A DNA stretch of 64,000 bases, from contig CP079103.1 of assembly GCA_019285755.1 (NCBI GenBank), positions 2,852,001 to 2,916,000 of the forward strand. The letters run 5' to 3'. Of this stretch, positions 8,364 to 19,047 are shown piece after piece. The stretch comes from Chitinophaga sp. E66 (GTDB lineage Bacteria; Bacteroidota; Bacteroidia; Chitinophagales; Chitinophagaceae). The position numbers and the translations under genes were made by a program. The stretch's first letter is position 1. Every line of letters begins with the position of its first letter. Under the pieces are notes generated by a model. The model saw nothing but the letters and a program-made list of their open reading frames with translations. It did no database searches and was not told the DNA's origin.

Positions 8364-8397
8364 CTATAAGGAGTTGCTGGTTTAATATGAAATCCGG

Positions 8398-9540
8398 CTA
8401 TTCTATCAGCTCCCGCTTCTTCAACTCCGCCGCCGCCTCGATCAGCATGCAGCCGGAAAGCTGGGTGCTCAGGTCTACCGTAGATCCCATAGCGTTCCAT
8501 TTGCCACCGAAAAGGATCTGTGGACGGGTGGTTGCCTGGAGCCATAACGTCTCGGCATTTACCTTCAGGAAGCTCACGAATTTGCCCGCGTCAGCCGCCG
8601 GCACGTTGCCGTCGGTGATCAGGAGCATCAGGTAACGGACGAGGATGCCTTTAAACAGCCCGCCGTCGCCCGCGCCTTCGTCCTTCATGACATTGCCCTG
8701 GGTCAGGTCGCCCGTGAGGGAATTATTGGCGGTTTTGAGGGCATCGTTCAGGTATACGGCCTCGCCGGTGATCTTGTAAAGCTCCACGGCATTGCCGATG
8801 AAAACGCCCTGGTTATAAGTGAATTTCCAGTTTTTGTTGGTGCCGGTACCGTCCAGGCCGTCCCATACAAGGCCGGTAACAGGGTCTACCAGGTTGTTCT
8901 TTTGCCACTGGTAGATCTTCCGGGCCCAGTCCAGGTCTTCGGGCTTGTGGTTGAGCAGGTACAAACGCGCCGCGATGATGCCGGCGGGCGCGTTTGCGGG
9001 CGTGTTTTTGTTCTTGCGCTCCTTGTTCCAATAGATCCCGCCGCCCCAGGTATCGTCCCAGCCGCCCTTGATGTCGGTCCACAGGGTTTCGGCAACGGTT
9101 TTGTACTTCGCATCGCCGGTTACTTCGAAGGCACGGATACAGGCCAGCGCCATCCATTCCATATCATCGTAGAAATGGTTGATATAGGTGTTGCCGTTCT
9201 TAACCTTCATGCCCTCCAGCAGATCGTCCATCCGGGCCTTGATCTGGGGATCGTTTTTCCGGATATACGCATCCAGGAGCACATCCAGCCCATGGGCGTT
9301 GCGCCAGTAATGGAACGTGGTGTTGCCGCTGTGGTTCTCGTTAAAGTACCTGCCGGTGGCATTATAGAAACCGCCCATCAGCGAGTTGTACGTGGAATCG
9401 GCGATCGACGGCCAATTGAAAACGTAGGTCTTCTTACCCGCGCCCGGCCCCGGGCCATCGTCCACCGGCTCTTTCAGGCAGCCGGTGAACGAAACGGCCA
9501 TCATGGCCAGCGTAGCACTATATTTAATGATTTTCAGCAT
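8398..9540 (-). CDS. Glycoside hydrolase family 76 lipoprotein (alpha-1,6-mannanase type)
   Basis: 380 residues, intact. The N-terminus is a lipoprotein signal (MMAVSFTGC, Cys21). The catalytic (alpha/alpha)6-barrel is that of GH76. The conserved Asp pair is in NHFYDDMEWMALACIRAFEV (Asp125, Asp126), and other family motifs are TTFHYWRNAHGLDVLLDAY, GGWDDTWGGGIYWN, FTYNQGVFIGNAVELYKITG and GDGGLFKGILVRYL. Characterised bacterial GH76 enzymes are endo-alpha-1,6-mannanases that cut the backbone of fungal mannan. As a surface lipoprotein at the 3' end of a SusC-SusD-SusE operon, it probably makes the oligosaccharides taken up by that SusCD pair. The gap to the SusE-like gene is 12 bases. Confidence 0.9.
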   Translation of the reverse strand: MLKIIKYSATLAMMAVSFTGCLKEPVDDGPGPGAGKKTYVFNWPSIADSTYNSLMGGFYNATGRYFNENHSGNTTFHYWRNAHGLDVLLDAYIRKNDPQIKARMDDLLEGMKVKNGNTYINHFYDDMEWMALACIRAFEVTGDAKYKTVAETLWTDIKGGWDDTWGGGIYWNKERKNKNTPANAPAGIIAARLYLLNHKPEDLDWARKIYQWQKNNLVDPVTGLVWDGLDGTGTNKNWKFTYNQGVFIGNAVELYKITGEAVYLNDALKTANNSLTGDLTQGNVMKDEGAGDGGLFKGILVRYLMLLITDGNVPAADAGKFVSFLKVNAETLWLQATTRPQILFGGKWNAMGSTVDLSTQLSGCMLIEAAAELKKRELIE

Positions 9541-9552
9541 GTTGCGGGTTTG

Positions 9553-10682
9553 TTATTTGACAATTACTTCATGAGTATACGCCTTATCGGCCCGGAAATA
9601 CACGAACACGTCACAGGGGCGGGTATCCACTTCGGTCTTGAACTTGTAGCAGAAATTCCAGCGGTCGTTGTTGGAAATGGGCCGCAGTTCCCAGAACGAT
9701 AAGGGCGTGGCGGAAGTCGGGCGCTGGTTGTCGGCGTTCGAGCTGCCTACCCATTCCTGGCCGTCCACTCCACCGTTCTTTACGTTGATGCGGAACTTGT
9801 AGCGCTCGTCGCGGCCCCAGCTTTCCTGCCTGAAGGTGATCACTTTATCGGTGAACGACCAGGTGCTGTTGCCGGCGTAGGTCAGTTCGTGCATGATCTG
9901 ATCATTGGGCGCGAACCACAGGCCGATGCCCGGGATCTCGGTAACGGTAACCGCTGCGTTGTTGAAATCCAGGCGCAGGCGGTACACTTTAGTGCCGCCG
10001 GCATGGGTGTTTTCGCCGCCTTCCTTGATCAGGCCGCCGTCCAGCGAAAAGACGTTCGGGGTACCGGCGTTGCGGTCGGTGAACTTGTACTTGCCGTCTT
10101 TCAGCGAAGTGTAGATCTCGAACACGCCCGCGGTCACGGATTTGAGTTTCATGGCTTTGGAGAGATCGGCGCCCTGTTCGGTAGCATCTCCGGTGAGGTA
10201 TACGTCCACCGGGATTTCTGCGAAGCCGTTCGGGCGTTCCACTTCAATGGAGCGGGATTCTTTCGCCGGCTGGATGTTGAAACCTTTGGATGCCAATACG
10301 GTCCATTTGATCTTACCGGTCCCCAGCGCGGGAATCCCCGCTTTGCCGGCCAGGCTGTTCAGGTCTTTGTGAGACAGGTTCAGCTTATTCTGCACCCCGC
10401 CGCCATCGGAAGGGATCCGGGCGATGGGGTTGCTGAAGTCGCCGCTCTCTTTATCGAAGGCCACTTCATATAATACCAGCGATCCGTCTTCCGCGCGGGC
10501 CTGGTCCCATTCGAACAGGACCGACGCGCTGGTGGCGGGCTGGAGCTTGGTGAATTTGTTATGAAGCGGCGCGGTGAGTTTGCCGACCGGCTGGATGTTG
10601 GTATTCAGCGAGTAATCATCCTTTTGCATCCGCCAACCAATACCGCGGCGAGCAAGGTTACGATGGAAAGTATTCTATACAT
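9553..10682 (-). CDS. susE: SusE/SusF-like outer-membrane glycan-binding lipoprotein (frameshifted)
   Basis: About 377 residues. The true N-terminus lies one frame away: MYRILSIVTLLAAVLVGGC, a lipoprotein signal, joined near 10628 by one lost A to KKDDYSLNTNIQPVGKL. The N-terminal part is the SusE Ig-like domain (FTKLQPATSASVLFEWDQAR, VLYEVAFDKESGDF), and the rest contains two starch-binding-like repeats (DVYLTGDATEQGADLSKAMK and GLWFAPNDQIMHELTYAGN) each followed by YKFTD or YKFRINV. Such proteins sit on the cell surface and help hold the glycan for the SusCD importer. The gene lies 2 bases after the SusD stop codon. Confidence 0.82.
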
Positions 10683-10684
10683 GA

Positions 10685-12322
10685 CTATGCGATTGAATTT
10701 GATGGTTGAATATTGTTACCACTGGGGTTTTGACCCAGGTTCCTGTTTTGGTCGCGCTCGGCGGTGGGCACCGGCCAGAGGTAATGTTTCGGGTTCTCGA
10801 AACGGCGGTTCTCCACGATGATGTACCCGTTGGGGTCTTTGTTGAAAGCGCCGGAGGTCACCTTGATCCCGCGGACCGGCTTAGCCAGCACGGTCTGAGC
10901 CGTCTTCCAGCGGCGGATATCGAAAGCCCTGAGCCCTTCGAAAGCCAGTTCGGCCCTCCTTTCGCGGCGGATGATATCCCGTAATGCCTCTTTATCGGCC
11001 CCGGCCGGGAATTCGGTAGCCCCGGCATCGGTGAACCCGGCCCTGACGCGCAGCGCGCGGATGGTCTTGTTCGGTGTCGGCATCCAGCTGGCCCAGTTCG
11101 TTCTTCGCCTCGGCGAAGCCCAGCAGCACTTCCGCATAACGGATCAGCGGCAGGTTGAGCCCGGAGGCATAGTTGGCGGCGGTGGGGTCGTAATGTTTCC
11201 GGAAGTAGTACCCGGTAGGCGAAGCGCCCTGGTCGTCCACGCTGTTGGTAGCCGGTACGGAACCCGGTTGCGTGAGGATGGTCTGGGTAGCGCCGTTGAA
11301 ATCTACGATGGTGGAGCCATGATGGAGGATCGTGGCATTGAAACGCGGGTCGCGGTTGGCGTAAGGGTTGTTTTCATCATACCCCGAACCGGCTTCGCGG
11401 ATGCCTTTCCCGTTGGTCATAATGTAATCGTCTACCAGGTCCTGCGTGGGCACCAGCACGCTCCGGAGCAGCGCCACCGTCTGCGGCAGGAAGCTGCGCT
11501 GGGTACTGTAGGTGCGGCCGCCGCCATATTGCAGGTCGAAGATGGTTTCGTTATTGAATTCATTGGCTGCTTTAAACAGGTTCTCGTAACTGCCTGAGAG
11601 CCCGTAAGTTCCGTTTTGGTTGCCGTTCATGAGCAGGGCGTATTCCTGGGCGGCCAGGTCCCATTCCCCTTTCCAGAGGCGTACCCTGGCAGCCAGGGCG
11701 ATGGCGGCGCCACGGGTAACGCGGCCACGGTCCTTTTCCGCGTACTGGGAATTAGTGGGCAGGTCGTTACGGATGGCGGACAGCTCATCGAGCACGAATT
11801 TGGCCACTTCGTCCCGGCCGGTGCGGCCGATGGTGCGGGAAGCGTCTACGGAGATGAGGTCCAGGTAGAACGGTACGCTGCCGAACCAGTCGGTCATATT
11901 GAAGTAAGCCCATGCGCGGATGAACCTCGCTTCCGCCACGATCCGCTTGCGGAGGGTTTCGTCCATATTCGGTACGCGGCCGATGTTGAGGACCACGAGG
12001 TTGCATTTGCGGATGGCGCGGTAATGGTGGCCCCATTCTTCACGGACGCGCGGATGCGCGGGTCATAGCTGCCGCCGGCAATGAGCGACACGCTGCTGAA
12101 GCCGGTGCCGGACACGAAGGCGTTGTCGCTGAGGGCTTCGTTCCCAAAGTAAAAACCGTCGGCGTATATGTTTTCGTAGCAGCTGGTGAGCGCATCGAGG
12201 GCATCCTGTGCGTCGCGCCAGTAAGCTTCTTCCGTGAACTCGCGGGTGTTGGGCTGCTCCAGTTTGCGGCAGCCGGCGGCGAGGACGGACAAGCATGCTA
12301 TGGTGAGGATCAATTTTTTCAT
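10685..12322 (-). CDS. susD: SusD/RagB-family lipoprotein of PUL A (frameshifted)
   Basis: About 546 residues, the usual SusD length. Lipoprotein signal MKKLILTIACLSVLAAGC (Cys18). SusD-like helices follow: FIRAWAYFNMTDWFGSVPFY, RGRVTRGAAIALAARVRLWK, PLIRYAEVLLGFAEAKNELG, the C-terminal RRERRAELAFEGLRAFDIRR and NGYIIVENRRFENPKHYLWP. Frame steps occur near 12020 (one lost base) and near 11080 (two lost or one gained base). SusD proteins form the lid on the SusC transporter and bind the incoming oligosaccharide. The gene starts 13 bases after the SusC stop codon. Confidence 0.88.
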
Positions 12323-12335
12323 AACGGTGTGTTTA

Positions 12336-15300
12336 TCAGAATTTGATGTCGAGCCCGAAAGCGTACGTGGCCGCGTTCGGATAGTTACGTCCTGCGATGG
12401 CGTTGTAGTTGGCGAAGCCCATCTTGTCGTCGAACTGCGTGAACTCGGGGTCTACGCCGATTTCACGGAAGCGTTTAGGCATGAGGGTCAGCATGTTCTG
12501 CCCGGTGAGGTAAATCCTCGCCCCTGGATCTTTACGCGTTCGGTGAATGATTTAGGCAGTGAATAACCCAGTTGCAGGTTCTTCAGGCGCAGGTACTTGC
12601 TGTCGAACATCCAGTAGTCGGAATAAGCGAAGTTGTTGGCATTGGCCGTGCCGATGGTCAGCCGCGGATAGGTGGCGCCGGGATTGTTGGGCGTCCAGCG
12701 GTCGAGGTGCTGCACCATGGCGTGGTCTTCATTATTATGGAAGGCTTCCACGATATCGCCGCGCAGGAACTGCGAGCGCTTGCCCACGCCTTGCCAGAAC
12801 ATGGTGAAGTCGAAGTTCTTCCAGGTGAGGTTGTAGCTGAGCCCGAAGGTGTAACGCGGAAAGGGATTGCCGAACACGTAACGGTCGTCCGCATCGATCA
12901 CCCCGTCTTCATTCCGGTCGATGTATTTAACGTCGCCGGGCATCACCGTCTGGTTGAAAGCGAAGGGCACTTTGGGTGCATTTTTCAGGTCGTCCAGGTT
13001 CTGGTAAAGGCCGTCAGACTTATACCCGAAGTAAGAAGCGATCGGGAATCCCTCGCGGATGATGTAGGTGAAGTCTGACCCGCGGATGGACTCCTGCCCG
13101 AACTTCACCACTTTGTTGAGGTTGTCGGACACGTTGCCGCTGATATTATGACTGAAAGCGCCTGTTTTGGCACGGTAGGAAACCGAAAGTTCCCAACCCT
13201 GGTTCCTTACTTCACCAGAATTCTGCAGGCTGGAACCGATGCCCGCGGTGCCGGGCACTTCCTGGAAGAGGTAGATGCCGGTGGTCCGCTTGTCGAAGTA
13301 ATCGAACGAAACGCCCAGTTTGTTCTTAAAGAATTCCGCGTCTACGCCGTAGTTGGCCATGGCGGAAATCTCCCATTCCAGCAGTTCGTTATACGGCGAA
13401 AAGTCTGCGCCGGGGTTGGCGGTGTTATTGAACGGATATTTGTTCGGGTTGATGGACACGCGCGCCAGGTAATTGAACCCGCCGATGTTGCTGTTGCCCA
13501 CCTGTCCGTAGGAATACCGCAGCTTGAAATCACCCACTTTGTCCCGGAAGTCCAGGAGGAAAGGCTCATCGGTCACGCGCCAGCCCAGGGAGAACGCCGG
13601 GAACATCTGCCACCGGTGGCCGGGGCCAGCTTGGAGGAGCCGTCGTACCGCCAGGTGAATTCCGCCAGGTAGCGGTCTTTATACACGTAGTTCAAACGTC
13701 CGAACAGCGAATTGAGCGCGTAGAGGTTCGGGTTGGTCAGGTCATTATACGTACCGATCGTCGCGTAATCGAGGGTGCCGTCGGGCTTGGGGATATATCC
13801 GCCGCCGATGCTCCAGTCCGCATCCAGGTTGGTGGTACCGAAGCGGGTGGAACGCAGGCCGTAGCCTTCGTTCATGGCATCGCTCCTGCCGCCTACCTGT
13901 GCTTTCACGTAATGGTCTTTGCCGAAAGTATTTTCGTATTCAACCGTTGCGTACACGTTGGTGGTGAGGTCTCTGTAAGATGAATTCGACTGCTGGTTGT
14001 AGATCGGCGGATTGGCCGTGGTGTAATACGGCGCGTAGCTGTATTTGTTCTGACGGTAGTAGTTGTTATTGGTCGTGTAATTACCGGATGCGTTCAGGTT
14101 CACCTTCAGGTGTTTGAGCGGGGTGATGGTAACGTCCACGCCGCCGAGCAGGTTATCCCTTTCGGTTCGGTTGTACCCGCCATATACCAGCTGGGCGATC
14201 ACGTTGTTGCTGTTGAGCGCCGGCACCACGAAGTTGCCGAGGGAATCTTTCACGGAATAGATCCGGGGTGCGCATGGCATCGCGCATGAGGATGCCGATA
14301 TCCGCCTGCTGGCGGTTGAACCAGGATTTGGTGTACGCCATGTTCACGTTCACCTGTACGTATTTGCTCACTTCCACGCTGATATTGGCGCGGGCGTTGT
14401 AGCGGCGGTAGCCGAGGTCCAGATCGTCCGGCACGTATTTATTGGCCAGCATGTTTCCCTGGTTCACATAACCGACAGACAGCAGGTAGCTGGTGCTTTT
14501 GCCGCCGCCGGTAAGGCTGAGGCTATGGTTCTGCTGCGGGGTGGATTTGCGGATCATCTCTCGGAGGTACGCCGGCTCGGAGCCGCGGGCTTTCCAGTCG
14601 CTGATCTGCTGGGGCGTGTACTGGGGCGTTTTGCCGGAGTTCACGAGCGCCTCGTTTTTGAGGGACATATACTCCCATCCTTCCACCTGGCGCGGCAGCG
14701 CCGTCGGCGTTTGCCAACCGTACATCCCGTTGTATTGAACGGAAGGCCGCTGGTCTTTGGTGCCGCGTTTCGTGGTAATATAGATAACGCCATTGGCCGC
14801 CTGCGAACCGTAGATAGCGGAAGACGCCGCGTCTTTCAACACCGAGATGCTTTCCACATCGTACGGGTTGAGGTTCTGGAGGCCGTCGCCCTGGGTCTGC
14901 ACGCCATCGATGATGATCAGGGGCGAGTTGCCCGTGAGGAGCCTACGCCGCGGATGTTGAGCACCAGCGAAGCGCCCGGTTCTGCCGTGGCCTGCTGGAG
15001 CGTGAGGTTGGGCGCGGTGCCCTGCAGCGCCTGGAACATATTCGTTACCGGGCGGCTTTCGATATCCTTGGTGGAAATGGTGCTGATGGCGGCGGTCACC
15101 TGTTTCTTCTTTTGGGAACCATAGGCCGTGATCACCACCTCGCTGAGGTCTTTGGAATCGGTGCGCAGCAGTACGGTCAGTTGGTTGCGGCCGCCGATGG
15201 GCACTTCGGTGGAAAGATAGCCCACATAGGTGCAGACCAGGATGCCGTTGGCGTCTTCAGCGGGTACTTTGAGGGTGAAGTCGCCCGTCTCTGAGCTGAC

Positions 15301-15828
15301 GGTGCCTACAGCAGGTTTGCCTTTGAGGCGGATATTTACTCCGGGAAGACCTTCGCCGTTTTCACCCACCACCCGGCCGCTAATGGTGTGATTTTCCTGC
15401 TGTGTGAACACGACGATTCCTACGTTTCCCTGTTTCAATATGATCTTATTGTTGATCAGCTCATAGCGGATATTGAGGGGCGACAAGAGCATGTCGAGTA
15501 TCTCGTTGAGCTGGCGGTCTTTCACCTGCAGGGTGATTTTGCGGGAGATGGCGATCTCGTCGTTGGAATACACGAAGACATAAGGCGTCTGTTGTTCGAT
15601 ACGATCCAGGACGGCGGAAAGCTTCTCGTCGCGCACCTGGAGGCTGAGACGGTTTTCCGTGGGTTTGCGGGGATTGTCCCGCGACTGGTCCTGCTTTTGC
15701 CGGGAGCTGTTGGCGGCCCATGCGTCCTGCGCGTGGAGGTCCAGCATGCACAGGAGTGCGGTGCAGAACACGGCGGCGCGGAGCAACGAACGGAAGGGAC
15801 CCGGCTTGCATAGCGGTCTTACTTTCAT
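12336..15828 (-). CDS. susC: SusC/RagA TonB-dependent transporter with STN domain, PUL A (frameshifted)
   Basis: About 1165 residues. Signal region, then an STN domain (about 60-123: RLSLQVRDEKLSAVLDRIEQ to RYELINNKIIL), a CarboxypepD_reg-like domain (about 147-222: ISGRVVGENGEGLPGVNIRL), the SusC signature LSEVVITAYGSQKKKQVTAA, a plug domain (ILKDAASSAIYGSQAANGVI) and the 22-strand barrel, ending with ATYAFGLDIKF. Frame steps lie near 14930, 14270, 13610 and 12520. It is an energised outer-membrane importer for glycans. The STN domain is the part that talks to a FecR-type anti-sigma factor, and a FecR gene and an ECF sigma gene lie directly upstream on the same strand, so import and regulation are linked. 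Confidence 0.92.
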
Positions 15829-15863
15829 AACGTTAAATGTGTTGATAATAGGAACGGATTCAT

Positions 15864-17022
15864 TTATTCACTGATCAGCAGGGTGCTGTCTGTGATGGTA
15901 TATCGGAAATTTTTGGATCGGGAAAGGTAGAACAGTATCTCCGGGAGACTGTTGTTCCGGAAGGCGCCGGTCATCCTGAAATGGCGGGGCGCGTCGGAAT
16001 CGAACTGTACTTTTTGCCGAAGGTGCGTTCCAGTTCGCGGCAGATATCTTCCAGGGATGCGTCGCGGAAAACGAGGCCTCCGTCTGTCCAGGCACGGTCT
16101 TCTTCGCCGGAGGTCGTGGATTTGGCGGGACGGATATCATCGGCATGCCAGGTCACTTTTTCGTCTGGCGTGATGTAAAGGTGTCTGGCGCACGGGCGTC
16201 GTTGTATTTCGGGATGAAGGCCACTTTGCCGGTGCTAACTGAAGTCTGGACGGGCTCGTTTTCATATGCGCGGACATTGAAGGAGGTGCCCAGCACGCGG
16301 ATGGTGCCTTTGTTCAGGTGGACGATGAACGGTTTCTGCGGTGAGCTGGCCACCTGGAAGAAGGCCTCTCCGGTGAGGAATACTTCGCGGGAATGAGCGC
16401 TGAACTGTTCGGGATACGAGAGTTTGGAATCGGCGTTGAGCCATATTTTGGAGCCGTCGGCCAGTTCGAGGACGGCGCGGATGGCTTTCCCGTTCTGACG
16501 GTGGAGCCAGCGGACGGTATCGGTCTCGGGATGAAAGGCCGTGAAGGTGATCGGTTTTGTTGATGATGGGCCCCAGAAGGTCCAGGCGCCTCCGATGAGG
16601 AGGAGGATGGCTGCGGCGGCGGCGGTCCAGCTTATCCAGGCGCGGTTGCGGCGGATGGAGGGTGCGGCTGATTCCGGGGATGAGGCAGCGCTATCGGAAG
16701 TTTCTGCCGGCGACGTTATGGATTCATTCAGAACGCGGCGGCCGGCGGGCATTTCGGTGGAACCGGCGGCGGGGTCACCAGGCAGTGGTCCATTGGGAGC
16801 GGCGGCGCGTATGCGGGCGAGGGTGCGTTCGAGGGCTTGTTCGGTATCGGCGGATGCGTGGGCGGGAGTATCGTTGAAGTAGCGCTGGAGGATGTGGGCG
16901 CGCGATTGCTGCGAGGGGTCTTGTGCGAGGAGGGTCTCCAGCTCGCGCATTTCCGCGTCGCTTGCTTCGCCGGCCAACCTGGCCGCCAGCAGCTGTGTGA
17001 TTCTTTCTTCGTTTGTCATCAT
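15864..17022 (-). CDS. fecR: FecR-type anti-sigma factor (frameshifted)
   Basis: About 386 residues. The cytoplasmic N-terminus is short and helical (NEERITQLLAARLAGEASDA, with EMRELETLL); a single membrane helix (WISWTAAAAAILLLIGGAWTF) precedes the FecR domain (AVLELADGSKIWLNADSKLS, SREVFLTGEAFFQVASS, GTIRVLGTSFNVRAYEN). The C-terminal DUF4974/STN-like domain (FRDASLEDICRELERTFGKK, FRMTGAFRNNSLPEILFYLS) is restored by frame steps near 16160 and 16010, ending TDSTLLISE. FecR proteins hold an ECF sigma factor until a substrate-loaded STN-TonB transporter signals. Here the transporter gene starts 36 bases downstream and the sigma gene lies upstream. Confidence 0.88.
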
Positions 17023-17229
17023 ATCATGTGGGCCTTCCTGATTCTGTGAATAGTGCTTCGTTTGGTTTGCTTCTGCTTGATCGCGGTGGACACTACCGCC
17101 TCTCCCCTTCTATTTTGAAAATTTCCTTTTGATAGAGAAAACATTCAACTCCTACAACATCTCTATGTGGTGCTCAAGTGGTATTTAACGAACAGCCGGA
17201 CTTCCTTTTCCTGCCGGGTATTGAATTAA

Positions 17230-17871
17230 TCAGTCATGCCCCTTCTTTCTGCCGTCAGGAAAAAGTGTCTTGCCATATACCCTTTTACCGTTCATCCCGC
17301 CCTTGCGGAACTTATCTGGGAGCCACTGTCCAACGGCGGCCTGCAGGCGGCGGACGGCCCTATACAGCTGCGTCTCAACCGTTCTGGGCGATATATTGAG
17401 GATCTGCGCTACTTCCCGGTAGCGGAAGCCTTCTTCTTTGATGAGGCGGAACACTTTGCGGCATTGGTCCGGGAGTTGATTTACTTCACGGTCCAGGCGC
17501 GCGGCCATCTCCTTCCATTCCAGTTCCTTACCCGGGTCGCTCATATTCGTCAGTTCCCATTCCCCGTTTTCCATGGAGGTGACCCGCATGACGGAGTACT
17601 TCTCCAGGTAATTATAAGCCTGGTTGCGAACCGAAACGAACAGGTATACTTCCAGGTTGGCAATATCCTTCAACTGCGCACGGCGCTCCCATATCCTGAC
17701 GAACACGTCGGATACCACTTCTTCCGCGGCTTCCCGCGATTGCACGTACTGCATGCAAAATCGAATTAGCCGATCATACAGCAATCTGAACAGTGACGCA
17801 AACGCGGACTCACTGTCATAACGTGCAATTTGGTCTTGCAACTCCCGTATGTGTTGGTTGCTGTCCGGCAT
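17230..17871 (-). CDS. ECF RNA polymerase sigma factor
   Basis: 213 residues, intact. Sigma region 2 is FASLFRLLYDRLIRFCMQYV to EEVVSDVFVRIWERRAQL, followed by LEVYLFVSVRNQAYNYLEKY. Region 4 is LDREVNQLPDQCRKVFRLIK and EGFRYREVAQILNISPRTVE, with TQLYRAVRRLQAAV. This is the size and composition of Bacteroidetes FecI-like sigma factors. Its gene is followed by FecR and by an STN-type SusC, the standard relay in which substrate binding to SusC frees the sigma factor to transcribe the PUL. The spacer of about 200 bases to fecR is longer than usual, so fecR and susC may have their own sigma-dependent promoter there. Confidence 0.92.
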   Translation of the reverse strand: MPDSNQHIRELQDQIARYDSESAFASLFRLLYDRLIRFCMQYVQSREAAEEVVSDVFVRIWERRAQLKDIANLEVYLFVSVRNQAYNYLEKYSVMRVTSMENGEWELTNMSDPGKELEWKEMAARLDREVNQLPDQCRKVFRLIKEEGFRYREVAQILNISPRTVETQLYRAVRRLQAAVGQWLPDKFRKGGMNGKRVYGKTLFPDGRKKGHD

Positions 17872-18180
17872 ATGCCTAACCCCTTGTCCTGGTTTTTGGC
17901 TGATTGTATCAGTTAATAATCTCGATAAATATTCTCTGTGTTGACCGATCGAAACGGCGTGGAGACCGCTTTCGAATGTAGGACCGGCAATTTTGGAAAA
18001 ATACTTACAAGGAAGAAAAAATATTTTGGAGGAGGGACAATTCCCGGAAAAATGACATTTCCCTGGCCGCTATGACAATGTAAAAGCCGCCCCTACTGTA
18101 TAAAGGCGGCTTATTCGTTATCGAACGGTTCGTCTCTTTAGCGTATGATATCCAGCTTCCATTTAAGGATTAAATGGTAA
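17872..18180. other. Intergenic region with a hairpin
   Basis: Spacer of about 310 bases upstream of the sigma gene. It carries a hairpin (aagccgcc at 18084-18091 with ggcggctt at 18105-18112, 13-base loop) suited to end the barstar or VOC transcripts coming from the right on the minus strand. The sigma-gene promoter should lie near 17880-18000; no consensus was recognised. Confidence 0.5.
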
Positions 18181-18471
18181 TTAGCAACATTCAAAATTAA
18201 ATCCCTTAAGCGCCCTCTCAGTATCCTCAAATATTAACTTAGCCATAACGGCAAATTCACCTAAGTATATTTTACTTAATTCAAAATCTCTCCAAACAAC
18301 TTTGGCAGGTGGATCGATCCAGCCAGTCATACAATCCCACAGTGCGTCAAGGTTTCTTCCATAGTGGCTGGGAAATTCCAGTTGCTCACTGATTGCTTTG
18401 TGAAAATCATCAGCTGTTCTTATTTCTTTACCTTCCAATATAGCTTCCATATTCTCTTTACAATTAGACAA
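18181..18471 (-). CDS. Barstar-family ribonuclease inhibitor
   Basis: 96 residues, close to barstar (about 90). The family signature is clear at 37-50, YGRNLDALWDCMTG, preceded by DDFHKAISEQLEFP and followed by PAKVVWRDFELSKIYLGEFA. Barstar binds and blocks the secreted ribonuclease barnase; related proteins act as immunity proteins of polymorphic toxins. No barnase-like ribonuclease or toxin tip is seen next to it, so it is an orphan. By hand count the gene is about 37 percent G+C, clearly lower than the flanking genes, which suggests recent acquisition. The VOC gene on the same strand is 67 bases upstream. Confidence 0.85.
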   Translation of the reverse strand: MSNCKENMEAILEGKEIRTADDFHKAISEQLEFPSHYGRNLDALWDCMTGWIDPPAKVVWRDFELSKIYLGEFAVMAKLIFEDTERALKGFNFECC

Positions 18472-18538
18472 TCACTTTATTAATGATTTGTCCCTTTCTA
18501 CGGGCCCGCCGGAGTCCATCCTTCCCTCCTGTCCGTAA

Positions 18539-18925
18539 TTACATATAAAACACATTAAACCGGTGCCCGTCAGGGTCCGCAAACACGAACCCGTAATACC
18601 CCTCTCCAAATTCCTCCGGTTGGGAAACGACCGTCCCACCGGCCGCCGCCACCTCTTTCGCCCAGGCATCCACCTCCTCCTTCGTTTCGGCAGACAGGGT
18701 AAAGATGATCTCATTGCCCGCTTTGGCGTCAGAAATTGGCCCCTTCATCGCCGGCTCCAGCACATCCTTCAGAAAGAAATGTATAACGAAATTGTTATCC
18801 CCGAAAAAGAAGCTCGTCAACTGCTCCGACGCGCCGTTATGCCTGAATCCTAATTGCCGGTAAAAAGCGGTGGTCCTCGCCAGATCGCTGACGCTGTAAT
18901 TGGCCCAGATCTTCCTTGTATTCAT
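18539..18925 (-). CDS. VOC-family (glyoxalase-like) protein
   Basis: 128 residues, intact. Two beta-alpha-beta-beta-beta units of the vicinal oxygen chelate fold: WANYSVSDLARTTAFYRQLG and FRHNGA in the first, and VDAWAKEVAAAGGTVVSQPE with FGEGYYGFVFADPDGHRFNV in the second. The C-terminal DPDGH.FN.F is typical of glyoxalase or bleomycin-resistance-like members. Substrate specificity cannot be read from the sequence. It lies just upstream of the orphan barstar gene on the same strand. Confidence 0.87.
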   Translation of the reverse strand: MNTRKIWANYSVSDLARTTAFYRQLGFRHNGASEQLTSFFFGDNNFVIHFFLKDVLEPAMKGPISDAKAGNEIIFTLSAETKEEVDAWAKEVAAAGGTVVSQPEEFGEGYYGFVFADPDGHRFNVFYM

Positions 18926-19047
18926 AACATTCGTGTTTTGAGGGTTGTGAATCGTTATTCAAAAATACCCCATCAACTACATAATTTAGGAGGCGGTTTG
19001 TGAAAACCTATGGGGTGTTTCAGCCAGTTTATTTGCGTAGGGAGTTG

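Noticed and set aside
18181..18925. Toxin-antitoxin pair formed by barstar and the VOC gene
   Set aside because: The VOC protein is a normal metalloenzyme-type fold and shows nothing of a ribonuclease toxin.
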